The translations under genes were made by a program, and so were the position numbers. 64,000 bases of DNA from Agreia pratensis (GTDB lineage Bacteria > Actinomycetota > Actinomycetes > Actinomycetales > Microbacteriaceae). Location: positions 62,001 through 126,000 of the forward strand of contig NZ_FXAY01000001.1 of assembly GCF_900177685.1 (NCBI RefSeq), in the 5' to 3' direction. Of this stretch, positions 1-9,145 are shown one piece after another; within the stretch, counting starts at the first letter, position 1; every line of letters begins with the position of its first letter. Below the pieces are notes generated by a model that had not been told where the DNA came from, searched no databases, and saw only the letters and a list, made by a program, of their open reading frames with translations.

Positions 1-1688
1 TCGGGGTCGGAGGCGAATTGCACGAGACGCTGAATAAGACGCTTGCCCTCTTCGTCGGCCGGATGCGATTTGCCCGCGATCACCAGCTGGATGGGGCGCT
101 GCGGGTTGAGCAGGATCGACTTCAGCCGCGCGGGGTCGTGCAGCATCAGGGTGAGGCGCTTATATGTCGGTACCCGGCGCGCGAAACCGATGGTGAGCAC
201 CGCCGGGTCGAGCAGCGTCTGGTACCAGGCCGGCGGGATCGAACCCGGGTTCTGCAGGGAGAAGGCCTCTGTCACGCGGCGACGGGCGTCGTGCACGAGT
301 TGGCGGCGCATGTCGCCGCGCACGGCCCACAGGTCGCTGTCGCTGACGTCCGAGCTGTTCCAGTCGGCATTCGTGGTGTCGGAGGTGCCGAGCTTCGAGC
401 TCGCCAGCTCCTGCAGCAGTGGGTCGGTCCACGTCGCGGCGTGCACACCGTTGGTCACCGAGGTGATGGGAACGTCATCGACGTCGAAGCCCTTCCAGAG
501 TCCCTGGAACATGCCGCGGCTCACGGCACCGTGCAGCTCGGAGACCCCATTCGCCCGCTGTGCGAGGCGCAGGCCCATGACGGCCATGTTGAAGACGTCT
601 GGCGAGCCGCCCTCGTAGTCCTCGGCTCCCAGATGCAGGATGTCGTCGACCTCGAGGCCGGGCAGCAGGTCGCCGCCGAAATACCGCTCGACCAGCGAGC
701 GTTCGAAGCGGTCGATACCCGCAGGAACAGGGGTGTGGGTGGTGAAGACCGTGCCCGCGCGCACCACCTGCAGCGCGGCATCGAAGGTGAGGCCGTCTCC
801 GATGAGGCGGGAGATGCGCTCGAGGCCCTGGAATCCGGCGTGACCCTCGTTGGCGTGGAAGACCTCGGGCTCCGGCACATCACGCAGTTCCGCAGCGAGC
901 TTGAGCGCCCGCACTCCCCCGATACCGAGAAGCAGTTCCTGCAGCAGGCGGTGCTCGCCCCCTCCGCCGTACAGACGGTCGGTGATGCCGCGCAGATCTT
1001 CTGCGTTCTCGGGGATGTCGGTGTCGAGCAGCAGAAGCCTTATGCGACCCACCTGCGCCTGCCAGACCCGGGCGAAGAGTGCACGGCCATCGGGAAGAGC
1101 CAGGGCGATGTGGGCAGCGGAGCCGTCGGCGAGGCGCAGAACGGTGAGCGGAAGCCCGTCGGGGTCGAGCACCGGGTAGCTTTCTTGCTGCCAGCCATCG
1201 CGAGAGATGGCCTGGCTGAAGTAGCCGGCGCGATAGAAGAGGCCGACGCCGGTGAGGGGCAGGCCGAGGTCGCTCGCCGCCTTCAGGTGGTCGCCGGCGA
1301 GAATACCGAGACCTCCCGAGTACTGGGGAAGGGCGGCGGCGATGCCGAACTCAGCCGAGAAGTAGGCGATACCCGTGGGCTTCTCACCCTCGAGCTGCTG
1401 ATACCAGCGCGGCTCGGCAAGATAGCGGTTGAGGTCGTCTCGAAGACTGTTCGCCCACGCGACGAATCCCTCGTCGTGCGACAGCTCGTCGAGACGCTCC
1501 GGGCTGACCGCGCCGAGCAGCGCGATCGGGTCGCCTCCGGTCAGCTGCCAGTCATCCGGCGAGATGCGCGCGAAGAGCGCCCGGGTGGGCTCGTGCCACG
1601 ACCAACGAAGATTGGATGCCAGTTCACCGACTGCTCGCAGACGCTCCGGCAGCACGGATCGAACGGTGAATCTTCTGATCGCCTTCAC
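1..1688 (-). CDS. glgP: Alpha-glucan (glycogen/maltodextrin) phosphorylase, C-terminus cut by window edge
   Basis: Cytoplasmic enzyme that releases glucose-1-phosphate from the ends of alpha-1,4-glucans using phosphate and pyridoxal phosphate. On the minus strand the frame is open from a GTG at 1688 to the window edge (about 562 codons). The N-terminus reads MKAIRRFTVRSVLPERLRAV, as in the long actinobacterial form with an N-terminal DUF3417-type segment. Family motifs are visible: GGLGILAGDHLKAASDLG and EVFHANEGHAGFQ. The lysine that binds the cofactor lies beyond the edge. GGAG sits 8 bases before the GTG. The gene diverges from glgE-glgB, so breakdown and synthesis of glucan are encoded back to back. 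Family assignment is firm; whether glycogen or maltodextrin is preferred cannot be told. Confidence 0.93.
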   Translation of the reverse strand, partial: MKAIRRFTVRSVLPERLRAVGELASNLRWSWHEPTRALFARISPDDWQLTGGDPIALLGAVSPERLDELSHDEGFVAWANSLRDDLNRYLAEPRWYQQLEGEKPTGIAYFSAEFGIAAALPQYSGGLGILAGDHLKAASDLGLPLTGVGLFYRAGYFSQAISRDGWQQESYPVLDPDGLPLTVLRLADGSAAHIALALPDGRALFARVWQAQVGRIRLLLLDTDIPENAEDLRGITDRLYGGGGEHRLLQELLLGIGGVRALKLAAELRDVPEPEVFHANEGHAGFQGLERISRLIGDGLTFDAALQVVRAGTVFTTHTPVPAGIDRFERSLVERYFGGDLLPGLEVDDILHLGAEDYEGGSPDVFNMAVMGLRLAQRANGVSELHGAVSRGMFQGLWKGFDVDDVPITSVTNGVHAATWTDPLLQELASSKLGTSDTTNADWNSSDVSDSDLWAVRGDMRRQLVHDARRRVTEAFSLQNPGSIPPAWYQTLLDPAVLTIGFARRVPTYKRLTLMLHDPARLKSILLNPQRPIQLVIAGKSHPADEEGKRLIQRLVQFASDP

Positions 1689-1859
1689 GAAAAATTCTCC
1701 ATATCGGCGCGCCACCACCACTCGTCTCGCACCCCGCGGTGGACACCGTGGGCCAGGCGCTGCCCAGCCTAGGACAGCGGCGCACAGGCCGCATAAACGA
1801 CCGGGAACCGTTTCCATAATCCCCCGCGAACGTTTCGCCTTTCTTGGTACGGTCGAACC

Positions 1860-3941
1860 GTGGCAAAGACGCAAGCACCCAAGCAGCCGACCCTCTCCGA
1901 CTCCGGACTCGGGCGCATCCCGATCCTCGACATCTTCCCCAGCGTTCCCGGCCAACGATGGCTTCCCAAGGCCTTCGCCGGCGAGGTCGTGCCCTTCGGC
2001 GCGGTGGTGTTCCGCGAGGGGCACGATGCTGTCGGCGCCCGTCTCGAGGTGGCCGGCCCATCCGGCCAGCGCGGCGAACGCCTCCTCACTCCGCTCGAAC
2101 CCGGCACCGACCGCTACGGCGCCCTCGAGCAGCTGGGCGAAGAAGGCCCCTGGCGGTTCCGCATCCGCGCGTACGCCGACGACTTCGCTACCTGGCAGCA
2201 CACCGCATCGATCAAGCTTCCTGCGGGTCTCGACGTCGACGTGACCTTGGCGATCGGGCGCGAGCTGTTCGAGGCGGGCCGGGTCGACCAGGCCCGCTCC
2301 GACGCTCAGCGCGTGCTCTTCGGCAAGGTCGCCAACACCCTCGGCGATGCGACGATCGATCCGGTCGAGCGCCTCGCCGTGGCCACGAGCCCCGCGGTTC
2401 TCGACGCCATTGCCGACCGCCCATTCGAAAGCCTCACCACCTACTCGGAGTGGAGGGAGATCACCGTCGAGCGCGAGCGCGCCGGATCGGGATCGTGGTA
2501 CGAGTTCTTCCCCCGCTCCATCGGGGCGAAGAAAAACGCTGACGGCAGCTGGACCAGCGGCACGTTCCGCACGGCGGCGAAGCGCCTGCCCGAGGTCGCC
2601 GCCATGGGCTTCGACGTTCTGTACATGCCGCCCATCCACCCGATCGGCCGCTCGTTCCGCAAAGGCCCCAACAACTCGTTGGATGCCGGTCCGCACGACC
2701 CCGGGTCGCCCTGGGCCATCGGCGGCCCGGCCGGCGGACACGACGCCATCCACCCCGATCTCGGAACGGTCGCCGATTTCAGCTTCTTCCTGAAGCAGGC
2801 GGCGAAAGCCGGGCTCGAGGTCGCTCTCGACTTCGCCCTCCAGGCGTCGCCCGACCACCCCTGGGTCACCGAGCATCCGGAGTGGTTCACGACGCTGCCC
2901 GATGGATCGATCGCCTACGCCGAGAACCCGCCGAAGAAGTACCAGGACATCTACCCGATCAACTTCGACAACGATCCGAAGGGCATCCGGCGCGAGACCC
3001 TGCGACTGCTGCGCTACTGGATCAAACTCGGTGTGCGCATCTTCCGCGTCGACAACCCCCACACGAAGCCGCTCGACTTCTGGGAGTACGTGATCCACAC
3101 CATCAATGCGGAGCACCCCGAGGTCGTCTTCCTCGCCGAGGCATTCACGCGCCCGGCGATCATGCAGGGACTGGCGAAGGTCGGTTACCAGCAGTCGTAC
3201 ACCTACTTCACGTGGCGCAACACGAAGGAAGAGCTCGAGGAATTCCTTCAGGGCCTGTCGCACGAGACGGCTGCCTTCTTCCGGCCGAATCTCTGGGTCA
3301 ACACTCCCGACATCCTCACGCAGTATCTGCAGTTCGGGGGGCGAGCGGCCTACAAGATCCGCGCCGCCATCGCCGCGACCGCGGCGCCCACCTGGGCTGT
3401 GTATTCGGGCTACGAGCTCATTGAGAACGTGGCACGCCCCGGTGCCGAAGAGAACATCGACAACGAGAAGTACGAGTACCGCCCCCGCGATTTCGCGCTG
3501 GCGGAGCAGACCGGGCAATCGATCGCGCCGTACATAACGAGGCTCAACGAGATCCGCCGAGACCACCCGGCGCTGCGCCAGCTTCGCAACCTCGATCTGC
3601 ACTGGAGCGACGACGACGCGATCCTCGTGTACTCCAAGTACATCGCCGCCGAGTTCAGCGGCACAGGCACGCCCGACGCCGTCATCGTCGTAGCGAACGT
3701 CGACCCCCATTCGGCTCGCGAGACCAGCGTGCACTTCGACGTCTCGACATTCGGTCTCGCCGGGGCCGAGCAGTTCAGGGTCACCGACCTCATCACGGGC
3801 GCATCGTGGATCTGGGGCGTCAGCCACAACTTCGTGCGCCTCGATGCATTCACAGAACCCGTACACATTCTGCACGTGGAGCCGGTCGATGGGACCTGGC
3901 CCGAAACGCACCCCAACGGTGCAGACAAGGCGGCTCACTGA
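1860..3941 (+). CDS. glgE: Alpha-1,4-glucan:maltose-1-phosphate maltosyltransferase
   Basis: GH13 enzyme that transfers maltosyl units from alpha-maltose-1-phosphate to the non-reducing end of a glucan (the GlgE pathway known from mycobacteria and streptomycetes). The 693-residue protein has the N-terminal beta-sandwich, then the (beta/alpha)8 barrel. The nucleophile is Asp398 in [10 protein letters not shown] and the acid/base is Glu427 in VFLAEAF; their spacing equals that of the Streptomyces enzyme (Asp394/Glu423). The start is GTG 1860. There is no good ribosome-binding site; a TACGGT six bases upstream is compatible with a leaderless transcript. The stop overlaps the glgB start as TGATG, indicating translational coupling. 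TreS/maltokinase genes that would supply the substrate are not in the window. Confidence 0.96.
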   Translation: MAKTQAPKQPTLSDSGLGRIPILDIFPSVPGQRWLPKAFAGEVVPFGAVVFREGHDAVGARLEVAGPSGQRGERLLTPLEPGTDRYGALEQLGEEGPWRFRIRAYADDFATWQHTASIKLPAGLDVDVTLAIGRELFEAGRVDQARSDAQRVLFGKVANTLGDATIDPVERLAVATSPAVLDAIADRPFESLTTYSEWREITVERERAGSGSWYEFFPRSIGAKKNADGSWTSGTFRTAAKRLPEVAAMGFDVLYMPPIHPIGRSFRKGPNNSLDAGPHDPGSPWAIGGPAGGHDAIHPDLGTVADFSFFLKQAAKAGLEVALDFALQASPDHPWVTEHPEWFTTLPDGSIAYAENPPKKYQDIYPINFDNDPKGIRRETLRLLRYWIKLGVRIFRVDNPHTKPLDFWEYVIHTINAEHPEVVFLAEAFTRPAIMQGLAKVGYQQSYTYFTWRNTKEELEEFLQGLSHETAAFFRPNLWVNTPDILTQYLQFGGRAAYKIRAAIAATAAPTWAVYSGYELIENVARPGAEENIDNEKYEYRPRDFALAEQTGQSIAPYITRLNEIRRDHPALRQLRNLDLHWSDDDAILVYSKYIAAEFSGTGTPDAVIVVANVDPHSARETSVHFDVSTFGLAGAEQFRVTDLITGASWIWGVSHNFVRLDAFTEPVHILHVEPVDGTWPETHPNGADKAAH

Positions 3942-6154
3942 TGTCCACCCTCGACGGAGCATCCGTGCTCTCCATTCCCGACGTTCCCGTCGACGTGCTC
4001 GACAAGGTCGCGGCCGGCTCGTACTACAACCCACACAGCGTGCTCGGCCAGCACCCGATCGAGGGCGCTGGGGCAGACGGAGTCACTGTCATCCGTGCGC
4101 TGAGGCCCCTCGCCAAATCGGTTGTCGCGGTGCTGGCATCCGGCGCACGCACCGAGCTCACCCACCTGCGCGGTGGAATCTGGCAGGGCTACACACTGAC
4201 CGGCCTCAGCGACTACACGATCGAGGCCCGCTACGACGACGACACCGTCTGGGCCAGCGACGACCCCTATCGCTTCTCCCCCACGCTCGGCGACGTCGAC
4301 ATCCACCTCCTCGGCGAGGGCCGACACGAACGCCTCTGGGATGTACTGGGCTCGCACTACCGCTCGTGGCACGGCGTCGCCGAGCAGGTCGCGGGCACCT
4401 CGTTCGCCGTCTGGGCGCCGCACGCTCAGGCCGTGCGCGTGATCGGCGACTTCAACTCGTGGGACGGCCTGAAGCACTCTTTGCGAAGCCTCGGCAGTTC
4501 GGGTGTCTGGGAGCTGTTCGTACCCGGACTCGAGCCCGGCAGCAACTACAAGTTCGAGATCCTGGCGCAGTCCGGCCAGTGGGTCCGGCGCGCCGACCCG
4601 ATGGCCCGCTACACCGAGATCCCGCCGCTGACCGCGTCGGTCATCGGCCAGTCGGCCCACACCTGGGGCGACGACGAATGGATGTCGCGGCGCGCGTCGA
4701 GCGACCCGCATTCCGGTCCCATGAGCGTCTACGAGATGCACGTCGGATCCTGGCGCCCGGGACTCTCGTACAGGGAGCTCGCCGATCAGCTCATCGACTA
4801 CGTGCAGGAGCTCGGCTTCACCCATGTGGAGTTCATGCCGCTGGCCGAGCACCCGTTCGGCGGGTCATGGGGATACCAGGTCACGTCGTACTACGCGCCC
4901 ACCTCGCGATTCGGCCATCCCGACGATCTTCGATATCTCATCGACCGACTGCACCAGGCCGGCATCGGTGTGCTCGTCGACTGGGTTCCCGGGCACTTTC
5001 CCAAAGACGAGTTCGCTCTCGCCAACTTCGACGGCCAGCCGCTGTACGAGCATCCAGACCCGCGCCGCGGCGAGCAGCCCGACTGGGGCACGCTGGTGTT
5101 CAACTTCGGCGACTCGCAGGTGCGCAACTTCTTGGTGGCGAATGCGCTCTACTGGCTCGAGCAGTTCCACGTCGACGGCCTGCGGGTCGACGCTGTGGCG
5201 AGCATGCTCTATCTCGACTACTCCCGCAAAGAGGGCGAGTGGCTGCCCAACCAATACGGCGGGCGCGAGAACCTCGAGGCGATCAGTTTCTTGCAGGAGG
5301 CCACGGCGACGGCGTACAAGCTGTACCCGGGCATCATCATGATCGCCGAGGAGTCGACGAGCTGGCCCGGTGTCACGCACGCCACGAACCAGGGCGGGCT
5401 CGGCTTCGGGCTCAAATGGAACATGGGCTGGATGCACGACTCCCTGCAGTACATGGAGACCGATCCGCTCTACCGCTCGTACCACCACGGCGAGATCACC
5501 TTCTCGTTCGTCTACGCGTTCAGCGAGAACTTCATCCTGCCGATCAGCCACGACGAGGTCGTGCACGGCAAGGGCTCGCTTCTGCACAAGATGCCCGGCG
5601 ACCACTGGCAGAAGCTCGCGAACCTGCGCGCGTACCTCGCATTCATGTGGGCGCACCCCGGCAAGCAGCTGCTGTTCATGGGCCAGGAATTCGGCCAGCC
5701 ATCGGAGTGGTCGGAAGAGCGCGGACTCGACTGGTGGATCCTCGACCAGCCGGTGCACCGCGCACTGCTCGGACTCGTCTCGCAGCTCAACCGCGTCTAC
5801 ACAGACAACCCCGCGCTCTGGCAGCGCGATCACGATGCGTCGGGCTTCGAGTTCATCGACGGCGGATCGTCGAATCAGAACCTCGTATCGTTCCTGCGCT
5901 GGGACGACGACGGCAATCCGATCGCTGTGCTCATGAACTTCTCGGGCGCTCCGGTCGGCCCTTACCGGGTCGGTCTGCCCTTCGCCGGCACCTGGGATGA
6001 GCTGATCAACACCGACGCCGTGGAGTTCGGAGGATCGGGCGTGGGCAACTTCGGTTCCGTCGAGGCGGAAGAGGTGCCCTGGTCGGGACGTCAGGCCTCA
6101 GTCGAACTCACGCTGCCGCCACTGGCGGCGCTGTACCTCAAGCCGCGCAAGTAG
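3941..6154 (+). CDS. glgB: 1,4-alpha-glucan branching enzyme
   Basis: GH13 enzyme that makes alpha-1,6 branches in glycogen or capsular glucan. The ATG at 3941 overlaps the glgE stop and starts [20 protein letters not shown], giving 737 residues, a normal length. N-terminal CBM48 modules precede the barrel. The nucleophile is Asp417 in [17 protein letters not shown] and the acid/base is Glu470 in [11 protein letters not shown], a spacing of 53 residues as in the E. coli enzyme (405/458). GlgE and GlgB act alternately: GlgE extends linear chains and GlgB branches them. The gene converges on the minus-strand gene at 6265 across a long palindrome. Confidence 0.96.
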   Translation: MSTLDGASVLSIPDVPVDVLDKVAAGSYYNPHSVLGQHPIEGAGADGVTVIRALRPLAKSVVAVLASGARTELTHLRGGIWQGYTLTGLSDYTIEARYDDDTVWASDDPYRFSPTLGDVDIHLLGEGRHERLWDVLGSHYRSWHGVAEQVAGTSFAVWAPHAQAVRVIGDFNSWDGLKHSLRSLGSSGVWELFVPGLEPGSNYKFEILAQSGQWVRRADPMARYTEIPPLTASVIGQSAHTWGDDEWMSRRASSDPHSGPMSVYEMHVGSWRPGLSYRELADQLIDYVQELGFTHVEFMPLAEHPFGGSWGYQVTSYYAPTSRFGHPDDLRYLIDRLHQAGIGVLVDWVPGHFPKDEFALANFDGQPLYEHPDPRRGEQPDWGTLVFNFGDSQVRNFLVANALYWLEQFHVDGLRVDAVASMLYLDYSRKEGEWLPNQYGGRENLEAISFLQEATATAYKLYPGIIMIAEESTSWPGVTHATNQGGLGFGLKWNMGWMHDSLQYMETDPLYRSYHHGEITFSFVYAFSENFILPISHDEVVHGKGSLLHKMPGDHWQKLANLRAYLAFMWAHPGKQLLFMGQEFGQPSEWSEERGLDWWILDQPVHRALLGLVSQLNRVYTDNPALWQRDHDASGFEFIDGGSSNQNLVSFLRWDDDGNPIAVLMNFSGAPVGPYRVGLPFAGTWDELINTDAVEFGGSGVGNFGSVEAEEVPWSGRQASVELTLPPLAALYLKPRK

Positions 6155-6167
6155 GCGTTACTGCGCC

Positions 6168-6252
6168 GATCGAGTAGTCCGCGAGGAACGAGCTGACGTA
6201 TCGAGATCACGCACCGTGGTCTCGATACGTCCGCAAGCGGCCTACTCGACCG
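6168..6252. repeat. 85-bp palindromic dispersed repeat, likely bidirectional terminator
   Basis: The whole gap between convergent glgB and the 6265 gene folds on itself. Outer arms are GATCGAGTAGTCCGC and GCGGCCTACTCGACC; inner arms are GACGTATCGAGATCACG and CGTGGTCTCGATACGTC, with only a few mismatches. Repeats with the core GGTCTCGATACGTC...CTACTCGACC are, to my knowledge, widely dispersed in Microbacteriaceae. Position between two gene ends suggests a terminator role. No T-tract is obvious, so this is inference. Confidence 0.75.
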
Positions 6253-6264
6253 GCGTCGTCGCGC

Positions 6265-7227
6265 TCAGTAGAGCAGGCCCGTGAGGCGGGCGCGCGCCTT
6301 GACGACGCGTGGGTCATCGATTCCGACGACCTCGAACAAATCGATGAGGCGTGCCCGCACGGTGTTCTTGCCGTCTTGGTCGAGCGTCGGAAAGAGCGTC
6401 AGTAGACGATCGAACGCGTCCTCGACGTGGCCGCCCGACAGGTCGAGGTCGGCTACCAGGAGCTGAGGCTCGAGCTCGCTCGGCCGCGCGGCGGCATCGT
6501 TGCGGATCTCGGCCTGCGTCTTGTCTTTCAAACGCGCCAACAGGCTCACCTGGGCGAGGCCCGCGACCGCGAGGCTGTCGCGGGGGTCCTGCTTGATCGC
6601 CGTCTCGTATTCGCGAATCGCCTCGTCGAAGTCACCGCGAGCGATGGCGTCGTAGGCCTCAGCGTGGTGTGGCGGCAGCGGCGCTTCGACGGGTTCCGAC
6701 GGCTCTGTTTCGGGTGCACCGTCGACAACGGCGGTTCCAGTGACCCCCTGCTGGGCGGCCAGTTCGAGCACCTGTTCGATGACGTCGCGCACCTGCTCCA
6801 CGGGGTGGACACCGGCGAAGAGGCCGATCGGTCGACCGCCGACAACGGCCGCGACCGTGGGAAGGGTCTGTGCCTGGAATGCCTGCGACAGCTGCGGGTT
6901 GGCATCGGCCTCGACCGTGACGAGAACGAATCGTCCGGCGTACTCGGTCGTGAGCGCGCGCAGGATCGTATCGAGCTGGGTGCTCGGCTCGTTGTAGGAA
7001 GCGCCCACGACGACGACGACGGGAACCGTGTTCGACAGGTCGATGAACGCGCTGAAGGCCGCGTCAGTTCCCTCGATCACGAGACTGGGCAGCGGCACAG
7101 GTGCACCCGCTGCCGCCGGCGCAGCACCTGGCTGAGCAGCGGCGGCCCCGGGCGCCGGTCGATTGACGAGCGAAGACAGATCGACGGCGCCGCGAAGGCT
7201 GGCGGCGGAAGGAGGGACAGAACTCAT
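6265..7227 (-). CDS. Thioredoxin-fold/TPR protein of the YbbN (CnoX) type
   Basis: The 320-residue protein has an Ala/Pro-rich N-terminus, a thioredoxin fold at about residues 50-165 (PVVVVVGASYNEPS, then LPTVAAVVGGRPIGLFAGVH with its cis-Pro-like LPTV) and TPR-like helices after about residue 185 (AIARGDFDEAIREYETAI). This is the architecture of YbbN, a chaperone-linked thioredoxin-like protein in E. coli. The CxxC site is replaced by the cysteine-free stretch ASYNEPS, so disulfide exchange is not expected and a holdase or scaffold role is more likely. It overlaps the upstream gene by ATGA at 7224-7227, so the two are translationally coupled. Confidence 0.82.
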   Translation of the reverse strand: MSSVPPSAASLRGAVDLSSLVNRPAPGAAAAQPGAAPAAAGAPVPLPSLVIEGTDAAFSAFIDLSNTVPVVVVVGASYNEPSTQLDTILRALTTEYAGRFVLVTVEADANPQLSQAFQAQTLPTVAAVVGGRPIGLFAGVHPVEQVRDVIEQVLELAAQQGVTGTAVVDGAPETEPSEPVEAPLPPHHAEAYDAIARGDFDEAIREYETAIKQDPRDSLAVAGLAQVSLLARLKDKTQAEIRNDAAARPSELEPQLLVADLDLSGGHVEDAFDRLLTLFPTLDQDGKNTVRARLIDLFEVVGIDDPRVVKARARLTGLLY

Positions 7228-9056
7228 GGAAGCTCCTTGGCTTGAACGAGGCCCTGGGTGAATCCGAGCAGAGTCGGTTTGCCCGTCTCACCCGCGGACG
7301 GGATGTAGAACAACAGCTGGTAATCGTAGGTCGACTCGACGCCCTTGCCAGTGGCCGACAGCCCGGACAGTGCCTTGACGGCACCCTCCGGGGTGATGGT
7401 CGCACCCGTCTGCGTGGGCTTGACGACCTCGGACTCGCGGAGGTTGAACGAGAGGATCGCGCCAGAGTCGTTCGTGGCGAGGGCGATGCCATCGGAGATC
7501 GCGGGGACTTTCGAGAATTCGATCGTCGCTGTGCCTGTCTCTTCGATCTTCGCCTTTTTCGAGGCCTTGTAGTCCGAGCCGACACTCGTGAGCAGGGTGT
7601 CGCCATCGGTATCGATCTGACCGAACGACGGGCTCGCGGAGCCCTGCGCGAGGATATCGGCATAGGCCGCCTCGACGGCATCGGGGGTCATCGCCAGGAG
7701 CTTCGAATCGGGAGCAAGCCGTGAGGCACCGACGCTCGCAGCCGAGACCGGCGGAAGCGTGGTGTCGGGTTCAAGAGAGATCGCGTATTCGACCTTGTAG
7801 TTGGCCCGCGCCGACTCTTGTACGAGCGTGACGGCGAGGGGGGCGACCGTCTTGTCTTCGTTCTCGATGATGGTGAACACCGTCTTCGGCCAGACCGTCG
7901 TCGCCTGAGGCAAGATCACCGATGCGGTTCCCGACGGGATGGCCGCCGGGAGCACGTAGTCCGGCAACGCAGCGTGAATCGCATACGACGCCTTGCGCAA
8001 CTCGAGCGCCGGACCCGTGAATCGCGCGTCGAGGGCGTTGCTGTCGAACGCCGCATTGGCTGCGCCCTCGACGGCGATGACGCGCTCGATGATCGTCTGC
8101 ACCTGTTTCTCCGTCACCGCCGGAACCACGGCCTCTGACGCTGGAGCCGTGCTCGTGGGTGTCGGGGTCGGAGTCTGCATATCCGACGGCTTGGTCGTCG
8201 AATCCGAGTCCGGCTCGACGGTCGACGTGGGACGAGGCGTGGGCGTGACCGTGCTGGCCGATGCTGCCAGGGGCGCGCCTGCGCCCAGGGCCGCGACAAG
8301 TACGACCGGCAGCACAGCCGTCATCGAGCGGGTGATGGCCTTGCGCCGTTTCGACATTCCAGACTCGATCGCATTGGTTCGGGCCGGTGAGAACCGGCGA
8401 CGGGGTGTGCCGGCGGGCGGCTTGCGTCGCGGCCCCTGCTGTCGCCGCATGTGCCACAGCCCCCAGAGCAGAAGAGCCAGACCGATGAGCAGCACGAAGG
8501 CTCCCGAGAGAAGAAGTGGCACAGCCCACGGGGTGGAGTTGTCGATCGGCCAGGCCACGGTGATGTCTGCCGGAGCCGGATCGGTTCCGTTGGACGCGAT
8601 GATGGCCGAGTATCCCGCGGGCACGTTGATCGTGCGGGTAAGCGACTTTTCGCCGGTGTACTGCTCGAGCCAGAGGTCGCTCCCTGCCGGATTCGCGGAG
8701 CCGCTGGCGACGTTCTTGGCACCGGCCGGGTCTGCCGGGACGACCGCCTCGGTCAGCTTCGTGGATCCAGCATCCACGGCGAGCTGCGAGTAGCTCGAGC
8801 CGTTCAACCATGCCTTCACATCGGCATCACGGCCGTAAGCGACGAAGACGGTGGAATCGCCGGTGAGCGACACCGTCTGCGAACCCGGGTTCGCGCGGAG
8901 CGTGTCGGAGTCGAGCAGCACGTAGGCCTCATCGGTCGCACGTGAGGTCTCAGCGCTCACACTTCCCGGCGGCAGGAGGAAGGTGCGTTGGGCAACACCG
9001 ACACCGATGAGGGCCGTCGCAACGACGAAGGCGATGATCGCGAATACAAAGCGCAA
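7224..9056 (-). CDS. Actinobacterial membrane/envelope protein of unknown function
   Basis: The 610 residues start with a hydrophobic segment (about 3-22), followed by an extracytoplasmic beta-rich part, a clear transmembrane segment at about 178-200 and a basic cytoplasmic stretch (MRRQQGPRRKPPAG). Near residue 235 comes MSKRRKAITRSMTAVLPVVL plus a further hydrophobic run, an Ala-rich end and a Thr/Pro/Ser-rich linker. This looks like a second start plus signal peptide inside the frame. The C-terminal half is an exported domain of about 300 residues that I do not recognise. It is coupled by ATGA to the YbbN-like gene. No enzymatic motif was seen. Function unknown. Confidence 0.8.
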   Translation of the reverse strand: MRFVFAIIAFVVATALIGVGVAQRTFLLPPGSVSAETSRATDEAYVLLDSDTLRANPGSQTVSLTGDSTVFVAYGRDADVKAWLNGSSYSQLAVDAGSTKLTEAVVPADPAGAKNVASGSANPAGSDLWLEQYTGEKSLTRTINVPAGYSAIIASNGTDPAPADITVAWPIDNSTPWAVPLLLSGAFVLLIGLALLLWGLWHMRRQQGPRRKPPAGTPRRRFSPARTNAIESGMSKRRKAITRSMTAVLPVVLVAALGAGAPLAASASTVTPTPRPTSTVEPDSDSTTKPSDMQTPTPTPTSTAPASEAVVPAVTEKQVQTIIERVIAVEGAANAAFDSNALDARFTGPALELRKASYAIHAALPDYVLPAAIPSGTASVILPQATTVWPKTVFTIIENEDKTVAPLAVTLVQESARANYKVEYAISLEPDTTLPPVSAASVGASRLAPDSKLLAMTPDAVEAAYADILAQGSASPSFGQIDTDGDTLLTSVGSDYKASKKAKIEETGTATIEFSKVPAISDGIALATNDSGAILSFNLRESEVVKPTQTGATITPEGAVKALSGLSATGKGVESTYDYQLLFYIPSAGETGKPTLLGFTQGLVQAKELP

Positions 9057-9145
9057 AGATTACTCCAGACAAAGACATTAAAAGATAGCCGATGAAGCCT
9101 GGCGCTGCACTCAGACTACGCCCAGCGCGCTTTCGACGTCGGTTC

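Noticed and set aside
18-1772. Long plus-strand open frame (584 residues) opposite glgP
   Set aside because: It is the antisense of a clearly conserved phosphorylase; its translation is Arg/Gly/Val-rich and matches no family. High GC gives many long shadow frames.
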